DNA of 49,453 bases from Acetobacter sp. (GCA_023665325.1 JAMPED010000011.1:1-49453); one strand, 5' to 3'; numbered from the stretch's first letter, positions 18,122-27,801 are shown. Notes: generated by a model not told the origin, from the letters alone. Numbers and translations: made by a program.

Positions 18122-19327
18122 TTAGTAGAAATAACTGCGAACGGCTAGACGTTGGAGAACATACGGTGAAAATGTATATTTGACTGCATATTTCTCAAGC
18201 AAATTTGCGGCATCTTTTTTCGGTAGCTTAAACAGCATCAGCTGTGCCTCTGCACAGAGTTCGTTGTGTTCAATATAGAACGTTAAGAGTTCGGCAGCAT
18301 TTGCTTGTTCAAATAGACATTTTTGGTGTTGGTCATCGAGTTGTTGTTTTTTCGCCACAGTTGGGAGCATCTTATCCGCCTCGGGGTGGCTGAAAATCAT
18401 TTCAAGCAATTTGCGTGTCGCTTTGTGATTTTCAACATACTTATTTACCAGATTCACATAGTTTGGCAGCTCAAAGAGTAATACGTCGCTTTCGTTATGT
18501 ACGTTAATGTAAAGCAGGATTATTTCCTCTGGATTGGGCAGTTCAAACAATTTGACTTCAGCTTTTTCAGTGAGAACAGCGTTTGAGAAGTATGTTATCA
18601 CCAATAAATCAGCTTGTGGCAGTTCAAACATTTTCAGTTGTGCTGCCTCACATAAGCCAGATTTGTTGTTTTTTAGTAGTTCCAGTAGTTTCAGTAGATT
18701 TCCTGTTGAAAGTTGACTGAACATTTTTGTCTGAGCTTCATCAGTGAGTGTATGATGTTTCATATACACTTCAACGAGCTCGGCAGCATTTGGTCGCGAA
18801 AGCATCCAGAGTTCAGCTTCGTCCGCGAGGCGTTCTTTTTGTGCAAAAGCATTAAGAACTTTGACGTTATCTCGCAGTTGGAGCATCTTTATCTGAGCAG
18901 CGGGAGTGAAACTAACTTTGCCGTTTTGGATGTAGAGCAATGCTAGTTTTGCGGCATCGGGTCTATTGAAGAGCATAAGCTCAGCTTGTTCAGAGATATG
19001 CTGATGCTGAATGTAGGCAATCATCACATCTTTCCACTCAGCTAAAGTGAACAGTTTTCTCTCTGCCGATACAGGGAGTTGTCTGTTATAAGTGCAGACA
19101 TAATCCATCAGGATTTCTTTTGCATTTGGAAGGTCAAAAACCTTAAGGATGGCTTCATCTGAGAGGTAGTATCGTTTAGCATATATGCTGACGATGAGAT
19201 CGGCGTGTTTGGTTTCAAACAGGGTAACATCGTTTTTATAAAACGTGGAGCGGAGGATGCGTGTTAGCTTTTGGGTGGCGTTAATTCCAGCCAAAAAGTC
19301 TAGCCAGCGGTGTTTTCTTTTTTTCAT
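18122..19327 (-). CDS. Alpha-solenoid-like repeat protein
   Basis: 401 aa from MKKRKHRW. After a basic N-terminus it is almost entirely about 13 tandem repeats of 27-30 residues with a consensus like 'LPNAAELLxxYIxNHxLxxEAQLKMF'. Examples are PDAAKLALLYIQNG, PNAAELVEVYMKHH, LPNPEEIILLYINVH and ANAAELLTFYIEHN. The periodicity suggests paired helices stacked as a solenoid. I know of no named family that fits. The start has no Shine-Dalgarno; the leader is AT-rich and shares a 14-nt word with the gene at 43253. A strong promoter lies at 19374-19402. An upstream in-frame ATG at the ORF edge would lie inside the promoter and is rejected. Confidence 0.75.
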   Translation of the reverse strand: MKKRKHRWLDFLAGINATQKLTRILRSTFYKNDVTLFETKHADLIVSIYAKRYYLSDEAILKVFDLPNAKEILMDYVCTYNRQLPVSAERKLFTLAEWKDVMIAYIQHQHISEQAELMLFNRPDAAKLALLYIQNGKVSFTPAAQIKMLQLRDNVKVLNAFAQKERLADEAELWMLSRPNAAELVEVYMKHHTLTDEAQTKMFSQLSTGNLLKLLELLKNNKSGLCEAAQLKMFELPQADLLVITYFSNAVLTEKAEVKLFELPNPEEIILLYINVHNESDVLLFELPNYVNLVNKYVENHKATRKLLEMIFSHPEADKMLPTVAKKQQLDDQHQKCLFEQANAAELLTFYIEHNELCAEAQLMLFKLPKKDAANLLEKYAVKYTFSPYVLQRLAVRSYFY

Positions 19328-19373
19328 AATTGTTATGTTTAATGATGAGAATAATAATTTTTGATTATGCGAA

Positions 19374-19402
19374 ACAATAAGGTGCTGGGGGGATTTTGTC
19401 AA
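19374..19402 (-). promoter_or_regulatory. Near-consensus sigma70 promoter
   Basis: Minus strand: TTGACA (19402-19397), a 17-bp spacer with a C6 tract, then TATTGT (19379-19374). The -35 overlaps the end of the upstream gene. The transcript would have a roughly 40-nt leader lacking a Shine-Dalgarno. Confidence 0.75.
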
Positions 19403-20610
19403 GTGGTTTGTGTAAGAAGTTTATTGCTGTTGTTTAACAAATCTATCGTAGAGAATATACTGTAAAATTGAGTGATAACTTCTTGTACTTTGTAGTAGCT
19501 TAAGGCAGGTGTAAAGAGTGAAGTTGTTTCAAACATATCTTTGTTTGTATGTATGGCAATGAGGCATTTATTATCCCAAAAGGCAAAATCTATAGCTCTA
19601 CCATAAAATCGACGTTTGATTTCAAGCATTCGCTCCATTAGGGCTGGGGTTAAAAGTACGCGTGCTCCAATTTGGTCGTTGCTGTGTGTTTTCCATCTCT
19701 TTTTGAATACGATATCTTCAAGGTTAATTTGTTGGAGAGAATTGTTGTCTTGAGGGTATTGATATTCATCGTATTTGGTATAAAGCCATATAATTAGGCA
19801 GGTACAAAAAATTATAATGAATATTTGCAAAGGTGTTTCGGATGATACGCACACGGTGATGTATTTTTTAAGTTGCTCTAGTATCGGACCAGAAATAAAC
19901 CACGAAAGTAGAAAAGCTATGATATTAAAGTATTTATTTTTGAAATAATGTGATAGAGGATTCTTTTTTTCTTGGACAATTGTTTGACCGATATAATGTT
20001 GTTTGAAATCGAGCATAATTGTCACACCTTTGAAAGTCGTATAGGTGCTAGGGATATTTGATAATAAATTGAAATTTCTGGATAAGGTGTATTCAGTTAC
20101 GGCTATGTTTGTGTTATTGTATGTTCCGGTAAAAGTGTCGTCTTCGTCAAATTCATCAAATTTTTCAAAAACTAAAGCGTTTTTGAGGTCAAATGCGGTA
20201 ATTTTACTTCCTATACCGTCACCGTGTTTGAGCGTACCGAAGAAAGATAAAATTTTATTCATTACCATATTTTTAGTATTTGTTTTATAGTCCTTAAAAG
20301 GTTGGCGACAAGCTATGAAGGCAGTGACAATATAAATGTACCATAAGTATGAGATGATATCGTTACTATCAGTTGTTTTAGAACCGAAAGTCAAATGGTA
20401 TATTTGAGAGTGCGTTTCCAGAAGGTATATGTTGGTTGTCCATAGCAAAATACATCCAATAAAAACGGATAAAATTATTCTAATATAAAATTGAATTAGA
20501 TATTTTTTGCGGTATGCTTCAAGCTCTTTATAGTCTTTTTTTAAATTTGCGTTATAGAATGTTCTGAAACGCTCTCTTAATGCATATAATTCTTTATTAA
20601 CCTTGAACAT
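19399..20610 (-). CDS. DUF3137-family membrane protein
   Basis: 403 aa from ATG 20610, preceded by AAGGAG; a GTG two codons earlier would overlap that site. Four hydrophobic segments in two pairs occur at about 38-60, 85-105, 240-258 and 268-290. Between and after them are DUF3137 features: FTGTYNNTNIAVTEYTL, FKGVTIMLDF, ARVLLTPALMERMLEIKRRF, and DFAFWDNKCLIAIHTNKDMFE. Probable inner-membrane protein of unknown function. It is the longer relative of the protein at 15752-16531. Confidence 0.75.
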   Translation of the reverse strand: MFKVNKELYALRERFRTFYNANLKKDYKELEAYRKKYLIQFYIRIILSVFIGCILLWTTNIYLLETHSQIYHLTFGSKTTDSNDIISYLWYIYIVTAFIACRQPFKDYKTNTKNMVMNKILSFFGTLKHGDGIGSKITAFDLKNALVFEKFDEFDEDDTFTGTYNNTNIAVTEYTLSRNFNLLSNIPSTYTTFKGVTIMLDFKQHYIGQTIVQEKKNPLSHYFKNKYFNIIAFLLSWFISGPILEQLKKYITVCVSSETPLQIFIIIFCTCLIIWLYTKYDEYQYPQDNNSLQQINLEDIVFKKRWKTHSNDQIGARVLLTPALMERMLEIKRRFYGRAIDFAFWDNKCLIAIHTNKDMFETTSLFTPALSYYKVQEVITQFYSIFSTIDLLNNSNKLLTQTT

Positions 20611-20669
20611 AGGCACTCCTTTTAAAAATTGGAGATATTATTGCAGCTTATGGTTAATATTCGTTTAAG

Positions 20670-21638
20670 TTAATCTTCTAAAAGATGAGAGATGATACCT
20701 TCGATGTAGTCAGTATTATCTTTAGGTTTGGGGAGTGCTTTTTTATTTTCTTTTAGAGGGGTAGGTTTGGGGGTAGATATGGTAGTGGAGCTGGTGAGTT
20801 TGCTTAAATCAGCACTAAATGCCGTAGCGAGAATATCTTGTATTGACATTCCGGAGTTAATGAGTTGTGCAGCTGTTTGCTCGGCAACTGTTTTGACCAA
20901 GGTTTTTCTAAACTCTAAATCAAGAGTTTCTTCTTTGCGTAGTTCCTTACGGTTAAATTGCTCACGCATTTTACGCTCAAAACGAGAGAACTCGTCTGCA
21001 GGATGACCACCTCGTTTATAATTGGGCAGCGTTTGTAGATGGTTTTTAACATCCATCAATGTCCGAATACCATTATGACCATACCCTCGATATATCAACC
21101 AATCAGTCACAATTTCTTCGGTGATGGCAGCGTTAAAAGTTTGAGGATCGATACGATTAAAATTTACAATCGTATGTCCATCTGGTCCTTTGTGAGTGAG
21201 AATATGTTGCTCAAAAAATGTCCGGTTCCAGTTATAAGGGCAATCAGGGTTAATTAGCCGATAAGAAATCATTATCCCAACCAGTGCTAGTTTCATCTCG
21301 TTTAAGGCGTGAAAACCCAAAACTAGCGGGTTGTGGCGTACTTCGGGATTATGGATGCTTTGTTGACAACAAAATAAGTGTAAACGATAGAGTTGTTTTT
21401 CTGCCTCTTTGGATATTTGAGGTGTAATTTCAAGAGGTAAGCTAATGGCTTTATTGACAAAGTCACTTAAGAGCATTCTTTTTTTATTTCGGACAGGAGC
21501 CGGAAGTTTGCTTTCCTCCTCATTGGCAATAACAATCTCGTTGCGTAAACCTTCCCATAAGGCGGGGGCGAAACTGTTGTCGGTTTCTTCTAACTTTTCA
21601 ACTAATAAAATTTCAGGTATTATCAGCTCTGTTCCCAT
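20670..21638 (-). CDS. Hypothetical protein
   Basis: 322 aa, soluble, not recognised. The central region (about 75-215) is rich in His/Cys/aromatics (LHLFCCQQSIHNPEVRHNP, GHTIVNFNRIDP, WLIYRGYGHNGIRTLMDV). The C-terminal 100 residues are charged, coiled and Pro/Lys-rich (TPKPTPLKENKKALPKPK). An AGGAGC lies about 16 nt before the ATG, further than usual, so the true start could differ. It could be a small-element or regulatory protein, but nothing in the sequence decides this. Confidence 0.6.
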   Translation of the reverse strand: MGTELIIPEILLVEKLEETDNSFAPALWEGLRNEIVIANEEESKLPAPVRNKKRMLLSDFVNKAISLPLEITPQISKEAEKQLYRLHLFCCQQSIHNPEVRHNPLVLGFHALNEMKLALVGIMISYRLINPDCPYNWNRTFFEQHILTHKGPDGHTIVNFNRIDPQTFNAAITEEIVTDWLIYRGYGHNGIRTLMDVKNHLQTLPNYKRGGHPADEFSRFERKMREQFNRKELRKEETLDLEFRKTLVKTVAEQTAAQLINSGMSIQDILATAFSADLSKLTSSTTISTPKPTPLKENKKALPKPKDNTDYIEGIISHLLED

Positions 21639-21707
21639 TTTTTTGTATTATGCTCCTAATTATTGGCTAGCAAAAATAATACCATTTTTTGCGAGGACTG
21701 TCAAGCG

Positions 21708-22148
21708 TTAAATGCGATGATAGGGATGATGATTGATAATTGTTTCGGAGCGATAGATTTGTTCGCAGAGGACGGCACGCATTAGGATATGTGGTAGGGT
21801 CAATTTGCCAAAAGAGAGGATTAAATCTGCTTTTTGGCGTGTTTCTTCTAAGTGTCCATCTGCGCCACCGATGAGAAAACAAATTTCTGAAGTGCCGTCG
21901 GTCATCCAGCTTTCTATAATGTTGGCGAGTTCTGGGCTGGTCATATTTTTGCCACGCTCATCTAGCACTACTACTTTTGCCTGTGGATTGATACAACTTT
22001 GCAGAAATTTAGCTTCTTCTTCTTGGGTGCTGTTATCTTTTTCTTTAATGTTTAGCTGCCATTTTAAGCGTTCTTGATAACGTTTGATTATCTCGCCTTC
22101 GGGAGAGGTAGGTTTGCATTTGCCGATGACGCCTAAGGTGATTTTCAT
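21708..22148 (-). CDS. rlmH: 23S rRNA (pseudouridine1915-N3)-methyltransferase
   Basis: 146 aa (E. coli 155). SPOUT-class enzyme that methylates pseudouridine 1915 in helix 69 of 23S rRNA. The start MKITLGVIGK fits the family; the ORF extends 13 codons further upstream, into the preceding gene. Hallmarks: VVVLDERGKN, CFLIGGADGH and the terminal block LPHILMRAVLCEQIYR...NHHPYHR, all SAM/substrate-binding segments of RlmH. It starts 1 nt after the stop of the oxidoreductase gene, so the two form an operon. Confidence 0.95.
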   Translation of the reverse strand: MKITLGVIGKCKPTSPEGEIIKRYQERLKWQLNIKEKDNSTQEEEAKFLQSCINPQAKVVVLDERGKNMTSPELANIIESWMTDGTSEICFLIGGADGHLEETRQKADLILSFGKLTLPHILMRAVLCEQIYRSETIINHHPYHRI

Positions 22149-22149
22149 C

Positions 22150-23286
22150 TTATTGCTCCAAAGAGATAAGTTTATGTGCGGCAGCAATGCCTGAGGCTAG
22201 AGCTTGAACAACAGTACCAGTTTCTCCCGTCATATCACCAGCAAGGATGAAATCTTCGGGGATATTTTCTTTAGGGTAATAAGAGCCCAGTGCTTGGACA
22301 ACGTGGTCGTATCCTTTGAGCTCGCATTCAGTACCGCTGCAGTGGACGGCTTTGCCATCGGTGTTTATCTCATTATTAACAGTGGTGAGGCAGCAGGTGT
22401 TATTTTCTTCGTTAATTGCAGTGATAGAAGTTAGGGCGTGAACGATAACTCCTTTTTCGTCTAGCTCTTTTTGGTCTCGTGCCATAATACGCATATCCTC
22501 TCGGCGACGACGAACAAACATTTCTACTTTTGAACCTTGTGCTGTAGCGGTTAAAGCACAATCTAGTGCCACTTCTCCACCACCACATATAGCAATTTTG
22601 GATGCAATATATTTTTCGGGGTTTGATAAAAACTCTTTATATGAGATGCAGTATTCTTCGCCTTTGATGCCAAGGGTGCGGAAATTGGGTTCACCAATAG
22701 CCAAAATGATACCATTATATTGGGTTTTTAGGTTGGCAAAGTCAGTGATTTCGCTATTAAGGTGGATGGTGACACGGTTATTTGTGGTTAGGCGAGCAAT
22801 TTCAGTATCTAATACGGTTTTGGGTAAGCGATATTCAGGGATAAGTCGAGCTACGCCACCTAAGGTATTGCTTTTTTCAAATAAATCTACGTGCCAGCCG
22901 TTGGTGATGAGTTTAAAAAGGGCGCCTAAGCCAGCAGGACCACCGCCAATAATCGCTGCTTTTTTGCCATTTGGTTGAGGGAGGGAAAGAGGTGGTAAAC
23001 CGCCTTTTTTTATTACTTCTGCCTGAATACAAGGGATTTCTATGGCGCTATCAATACGATTACGGATGCAAGCTTTTTGGCAGAATAAATCTGGACAAAC
23101 TAAGCCACAGGTTTGAGGAAGTGGGTTTTTGGCGGCAATTAAGGCGGCTGCATCAGCGTATTTTCCAGTTTTGGCGGCAGCTATAAAATCGTGAGGAGAA
23201 ACACCCAGAGGGCAAGCTTTAGCGCAGGGCATAACTTTACAGCCCAAACAGCGGGTAAGTTCATTTTTAATTTTTTCGATATCCAT
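22150..23286 (-). CDS. GltD-like Fe-S/FAD NAD(P)H oxidoreductase
   Basis: 378 aa. The N-terminal Cys clusters CLGCKVMPCAKAC and CGLVCPDLFCQKAC would bind two [4Fe-4S] clusters, as in the glutamate synthase small subunit and the DPYD N-terminal domain. FAD motif: AAIIGGGPAGLGAL (about 110). NAD(P)H motif: IAICGGGEVALDCAL, followed by FVRRRREDMR. C-terminal FAD closure: LAGDMTGETGTVVQALASG. It is shorter than GltD (about 470 aa). No gltB is in the window, so it may serve another partner (NfnB-, PreT- or electron-bifurcating type). GGAGG precedes the start. Operon head for rlmH. Confidence 0.8.
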   Translation of the reverse strand: MDIEKIKNELTRCLGCKVMPCAKACPLGVSPHDFIAAAKTGKYADAAALIAAKNPLPQTCGLVCPDLFCQKACIRNRIDSAIEIPCIQAEVIKKGGLPPLSLPQPNGKKAAIIGGGPAGLGALFKLITNGWHVDLFEKSNTLGGVARLIPEYRLPKTVLDTEIARLTTNNRVTIHLNSEITDFANLKTQYNGIILAIGEPNFRTLGIKGEEYCISYKEFLSNPEKYIASKIAICGGGEVALDCALTATAQGSKVEMFVRRRREDMRIMARDQKELDEKGVIVHALTSITAINEENNTCCLTTVNNEINTDGKAVHCSGTECELKGYDHVVQALGSYYPKENIPEDFILAGDMTGETGTVVQALASGIAAAHKLISLEQ

Positions 23287-23387
23287 AGTTGCCTCCGTTT
23301 TTTATAAATATTTGTTAGTATAATGCCTTTGGATGTTTGAGCAAGTAGAATCAGCCTAAGCGGTGGATATTTTTTTGAAGAAAGTCA

Positions 23388-23416
23388 TTGACTCCCAAAA
23401 TATCAGGTGTTATAAA
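23388..23416 (+). promoter_or_regulatory. Near-consensus sigma70 promoter
   Basis: TTGACT (23388-23393), a 17-bp spacer, then TATAAA (23411-23416). It drives the orphan gene starting at 23474 with a roughly 50-nt leader that lacks a Shine-Dalgarno. It argues against the longer upstream ORF start at 23363. Confidence 0.7.
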
Positions 23417-23473
23417 CATAGTACTTTATCTATTATGATGCTTACAATTTTGTTTCATTTAAATAACATAACT

Positions 23474-23911
23474 ATGTTTGCAAAAATTAAAAGTTTTTTA
23501 GGAGTTGGTAAGGCAGAAGCCGCCGCTCTTATCCGTGAGATTATCCGCGGTCACGAATTGCAGAGTGTGCTCTTTGAGCCTGAAAATAAACAGGCACTGG
23601 GAGCGTTTGTCCAGTATGGACATTCTTTTTCGCCGGTTCACTTCCCCCGCTTTTTGCAGGTGGCAGACAAGGCGCTTGTCAAAGTCTATCTGGAGATGGG
23701 ATTTGAGTTGTCTAAGAAGAACGTGCAGGCGGTTCTTGACCTCAAGGACGATGAGCTCAACCAGGTGATGATGGATTCCGGTAGTTGGCGCCCGTTCCCC
23801 TTTGGGAGCTGTATGCACCATCCTACGTCCAAGCACCACGAGCTTGAGCATCACGTAGAGAATGCTGAAGAAACTGAAAACACTGCGCCGGCAGAGGTTG
23901 TTCCCGCTTGA
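23474..23911 (+). CDS. Small orphan helical protein
   Basis: 145 aa from MFAKIKSFLGVG. Helical and charged. A segment (ADKALVKVYLEMGFELSKKN followed by VQAVL) resembles one repeat unit of the solenoid protein at 18122-19327. The C-terminus is His/Glu-rich with Ala/Pro (HHELEHHVENAEETENTAPA). The coding sequence is visibly more GC-rich than its neighbours. There is no Shine-Dalgarno; the leader ends AACATAACT-ATG. Function unknown. Confidence 0.65.
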   Translation: MFAKIKSFLGVGKAEAAALIREIIRGHELQSVLFEPENKQALGAFVQYGHSFSPVHFPRFLQVADKALVKVYLEMGFELSKKNVQAVLDLKDDELNQVMMDSGSWRPFPFGSCMHHPTSKHHELEHHVENAEETENTAPAEVVPA

Positions 23912-23933
23912 AAAGCTTGAATTTTAACGGTAT

Positions 23934-23966
23934 GGAAATCTTAGTGATTTCTGTGCCGTTTTTTTA
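23934..23966 (+). terminator. Intrinsic terminator
   Basis: Long stem 23936-23940 onward (AACGG...GAAATC / GATTTC...CCGTT with G-U pairs) and a T7 tail. Confidence 0.8.
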
Positions 23967-24053
23967 TGTGTTTAGCGTGAAAAAATCGAAAAAAGAGTTT
24001 ACATTGGCTTATCTGTATGTTAAAACTCCTGTATGTTATGCTAAGGAGATGCA

Positions 24054-27000
24054 TTGAGTACCAAAAGTAAGAAATTACGATTTATTTCCCTTTTTTGGGA
24101 CTATGCCAGCGCGTTGTCGTTAATTGCGCTGTTGGTGCTGTTATGGCATTTGGGCAAAGGACCTGTGCAGATTAACTTTTTACGTCCCTATATTATTCAG
24201 GCGTTGACAAATGAAACTTCTTCATACGATTTGTCAGTTGGTTCGGTGAATTTGGAACTGGTTCATTCAGTGCAACCGGTGGAAATTATTGCCAAAGATG
24301 TACAGTTTACGGATAAAAAAGGAAATTATCTGGTGAGAGCGCCACGGTTGTCACTTTCTTTTTCAGCAAGGGCATTGCTTAAGGGATTGTTGGCGCCAAG
24401 TGCAATTGAGGTGGTTGAACCGGAAATGCATATCCGCGCGGCTTATGGGGTGAAGAAAAGTGATGAGGTGGATGCGAAGACTGGATTTAAAGAACTGAAT
24501 CTGAAAAAACTTGAGTTCTATTTTGAACAGTTTGAAGATTTTATGGAGCGATTTAACTCTCCGGAAAAGCTCTATTTGGAAAGCTTTATTAACAATATCA
24601 AAGTTACTGATGCGACATTAGTGATGGATGAAGTGGAGATGGGGCAGCAGTTTACGTTTAAGGATTTGGACTTTGTTTTTGAACGTGGTATTACGGATAT
24701 TGAAATTAAGACAGATAGTGCAGTGATGTTTGAAAACCGGACATCAGGGGTTGATATGACGCTTAATTATCGATTGCTTAATGATGAAGTGCGCTATACG
24801 CTAAATTTTTCAGATTTGGTGATTACAGATTTATATGATGTGATTGTACCAGAAAAAGGGGATGTGCGTGCGGTGGATGTACCAGTGAATGGGCAATTTT
24901 CGGCGTTGATTGATTTTGGGAATGTGCTGAAAGATAAAGAACATTTTGCTGACAATATTGGGAAGAATATTAAAGATGTTAGTTTTGCGATAGAAGGCGG
25001 AAAAGGTAAAATTGGTTTTGGGGATAGTGAAGATTTTGACTATAATGTATCGTCGTTTAATTTGGGAGGACGATTGCACGGTGGATTAGATAAGGTTAAT
25101 ATTGAGAAAGCAATATTTGACTTTGACGGTAAAAAAGCTGAACTTAGTCTTTCAGCAGAAGGGTTTAAAGATTATTTTCTTAAAGGTAATCAAGAAAACT
25201 TTAAAGTCAACTTTACAGCAAGACTTGGCGAAGTGCAAATGGATGAACTTTCGTTGTTGTGGCCGAAATATTTGGGGGAAAAGGCTTGGGCGTGGTGTAA
25301 AGAAAGTTTGTATGGTGGGGCTATTTCAAATGGTATCTTTTCGTTTGATTTTGGATGGGATAAAAAAGCAAAAAGTTTTGGGCTTTTAAAATTGCAAGGC
25401 AAAGCAGATGTTGCAGATGCTAATTTGCATTATTTGGAGGGGATGCCAGTTATTCGCAATGTGTATGGTACGGCGTCTTTTGAACAAGATAAAATCGGGA
25501 TTAAGGTGGATAAAGGTGTTTCTGACGGTGTGATTTTAACTGGTGGAAATGTGCTATTATATGATCTTGATAAAGAAGATAATTTTATTGCGATTGATAT
25601 GACTGGTAATTCGACGATTACAGATGCGTTGAAACTGATTGACCACGAGCCATTGGGCTTTACGAAAGAGATGGGAGTGGACCCTGAGCACGTGGCGGGT
25701 GATGTTGATATTAACCTTAAACTTGATTTTGAATTGAAATCTAACTTGAAGCCTGAAGAGATTAAGGTGGAGGTTTTGGGAGATTTAAAACAGGTGGAAT
25801 ATCTGGGACTAGAAGAGGGGAAAAGCTTTGTTGCTGATATGCTTAAGCTGAAAGTGACGGAAAAGGGGTTTGAGCTTTCAGGAGTTGCAAAATATCAAGA
25901 TATTCCGTTGACACTTGCTCTTAAAGAAAACTTTAGTGAAAAGGCACATAAGAGCCGGATTATTGCAGATGTACAAATAAATGATGCGGTGTTGAAAACG
26001 TTGGGGGTTGATAGTGAAATTTTGGCAGCACCATATTTTACTGGTCAGTCAGATATTCGTGCAGCATTAACATTTCTGAATAATGGTGAGATTGAACTGG
26101 TGGTGGATGGATCGCTGAAAGATACAGCGATGGATTATGCCTTTTTGGGATTTGTGAAAGAGAAGGGTGTGCCGTGTCGGGCTAAAGCGACGATGATTAT
26201 TGCGGATAATAAAATTAAAGAGGTGACAGATTTTTCGTTGTTAAAAGCACAGTTTTCCGCTAAAGGAAAAGTGTTAATGGATAAAGATGGGCAGATTAAG
26301 ACAATTGATATTGTAGAAATTAAATCGCCGAAAGCTTTTGCTAAGGCAAAAGTAAACTTTAGCTATCAGCCAAAACTCAGCCTTAAGGTAACAGTTTCTG
26401 GCGATGCGTATGATTTAACGGAGTTTTTTGATTCACGGAAAAAAACAGCGGTGAGTGAAACAAAGGCAAAGAAGAAAAAAAGTTTAAAAGATCCTTTGGA
26501 AGATATTATGGATACGGATATTGTGGTGGGTGTAAATAAGTTATGGACGAATAATAATGTGCCGGTGACAAACTTTGCAGGCAAGGCAGAACTTAGAAAT
26601 GGTATTGGGTTGCATCGGCTTAATTTGGTCGGGAATTATGGGTCTAGCCGAGAGGTAAAGATGAAACTTGACTTTGAACCACGAGGAAGTGACTATTTAC
26701 TGACGGTTGATTCAAATAATGCGGGGAGTACACTTAAGGTATTACGTTTATATGATAATATGCGCGGTGGAAATTTAAAGATTGAAGCGAAGCGAGATAA
26801 ATATCGTAATATTAAGGGACACGCTAAGATGTGGGATTTTGCACTTTCGGATACCCCCGTGGTGGCAAAGGTGTTAAGCTTGGCATCTTTAACTGGGATG
26901 GTGGATATGTTGACAGGTGAGGGACTTACTTTTTCACACTTGACTGCACCATTTACTTATACGTTTTCGACCAAAAATTTGGCAACGGAAGGGGCGAGAA

Positions 27001-27275
27001 TGTTTGGTTCGGTGTTAGGAATGTCTGTTTCGGGAAGGTATAACCTTGTTGATGAAGATGTTGAAGCGAAGGGTTTGATTATTCCTGCTTATGGACTTAA
27101 TAAATTTATTGGCAATATTCCACTGGTCGGAAAAGTTTTGGCAGGGAAAGATGGTACGGTGTTTGCTACAAATTATGATATCAGCGGAAGCATTGATAAG
27201 CCGGTGGTTTCGATTAACCCGCTGTCTACTTTGGCGCCAAATTCGATTAAAGAATTGTTTTCTTCGGAGGAGTGA
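24054..27275 (+). CDS. AsmA/YhdP-like envelope protein (DUF3971)
   Basis: 1073 aa. One N-terminal transmembrane anchor (YASALSLIALLVLLWHL, about 17-33), then a long periplasmic beta-rich region. The mid-protein WPKYLGEKAWAWCKESLYGG is the DUF3971 hallmark. An AsmA-like C-terminal region contains LSLASLTGMVDMLTGEGLTF and PLVGKVLAGKDG. YhdP/TamB/AsmA relatives bridge the inner and outer membranes and move phospholipids. The start codon appears to be TTG, supported by AAGGAG 5-6 nt upstream and by the family's short cytoplasmic N-terminus. The next gene starts 3 nt after the stop. Confidence 0.85.
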   Translation: MSTKSKKLRFISLFWDYASALSLIALLVLLWHLGKGPVQINFLRPYIIQALTNETSSYDLSVGSVNLELVHSVQPVEIIAKDVQFTDKKGNYLVRAPRLSLSFSARALLKGLLAPSAIEVVEPEMHIRAAYGVKKSDEVDAKTGFKELNLKKLEFYFEQFEDFMERFNSPEKLYLESFINNIKVTDATLVMDEVEMGQQFTFKDLDFVFERGITDIEIKTDSAVMFENRTSGVDMTLNYRLLNDEVRYTLNFSDLVITDLYDVIVPEKGDVRAVDVPVNGQFSALIDFGNVLKDKEHFADNIGKNIKDVSFAIEGGKGKIGFGDSEDFDYNVSSFNLGGRLHGGLDKVNIEKAIFDFDGKKAELSLSAEGFKDYFLKGNQENFKVNFTARLGEVQMDELSLLWPKYLGEKAWAWCKESLYGGAISNGIFSFDFGWDKKAKSFGLLKLQGKADVADANLHYLEGMPVIRNVYGTASFEQDKIGIKVDKGVSDGVILTGGNVLLYDLDKEDNFIAIDMTGNSTITDALKLIDHEPLGFTKEMGVDPEHVAGDVDINLKLDFELKSNLKPEEIKVEVLGDLKQVEYLGLEEGKSFVADMLKLKVTEKGFELSGVAKYQDIPLTLALKENFSEKAHKSRIIADVQINDAVLKTLGVDSEILAAPYFTGQSDIRAALTFLNNGEIELVVDGSLKDTAMDYAFLGFVKEKGVPCRAKATMIIADNKIKEVTDFSLLKAQFSAKGKVLMDKDGQIKTIDIVEIKSPKAFAKAKVNFSYQPKLSLKVTVSGDAYDLTEFFDSRKKTAVSETKAKKKKSLKDPLEDIMDTDIVVGVNKLWTNNNVPVTNFAGKAELRNGIGLHRLNLVGNYGSSREVKMKLDFEPRGSDYLLTVDSNNAGSTLKVLRLYDNMRGGNLKIEAKRDKYRNIKGHAKMWDFALSDTPVVAKVLSLASLTGMVDMLTGEGLTFSHLTAPFTYTFSTKNLATEGARMFGSVLGMSVSGRYNLVDEDVEAKGLIIPAYGLNKFIGNIPLVGKVLAGKDGTVFATNYDISGSIDKPVVSINPLSTLAPNSIKELFSSEE

Positions 27276-27278
27276 GAA

Positions 27279-27755
27279 ATGAGTGCGAAGATTGGAATTG
27301 ATTTTCACGGTGTAATTGATGCGCAACCGGAATTGTTTGCGGCATTTTGTCGAGAAATTCGCAAGCTAGGTGTGCAGGTCTATATTATTAGTGGGGGACC
27401 AGAAAAAGATGTTGCACGTTGCTTACAAGAGCATCGGATTGAATATGACGGATTGTGGGCGATATTAGATTATTATGAAACACAGGGGAAGGTGCAGCGG
27501 TTTGATGATGGTAGCTTTCAGGTGCCGACTGAGTTATGGAATAGAGCCAAGGCAGAGTTTTGTGCAAGGGAGGGAATAAAATTCCATATTGATGATTCAC
27601 CGGTTTATGGTAAATATTTTGCCTCTTCGTATTGTCAATATAATATGGCAAATGATGTGTGTGCCCTTGAGGATGGTGTTGAGATAGATTTTAAGGAAAC
27701 AACAGAGGCGGTGTATAAAGTGGCGGCTTTGTTAAAAGGTGAATGTGCAGAATAA
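27279..27755 (+). CDS. HAD-like hydrolase, small
   Basis: 158 aa. Motif I is IGIDFHGVID: nucleophile D8, with His in place of the usual second Asp at D+2. Motif II is YIISGG and motif IV-like FHIDDS is near 103-108. Compact, without a cap domain, resembling 5'(3')-nucleotidase-like or capless HAD proteins. GGAGGAG overlapping the previous stop region supports coupled translation with the AsmA-like gene. Because the acid/base Asp is replaced, phosphatase activity may be altered or lost. Confidence 0.7.
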   Translation: MSAKIGIDFHGVIDAQPELFAAFCREIRKLGVQVYIISGGPEKDVARCLQEHRIEYDGLWAILDYYETQGKVQRFDDGSFQVPTELWNRAKAEFCAREGIKFHIDDSPVYGKYFASSYCQYNMANDVCALEDGVEIDFKETTEAVYKVAALLKGECAE

Positions 27756-27801
27756 TTTATTTGTATTTTTGATTACTTGATTTGACTATATATTGAGGTA
27801 T

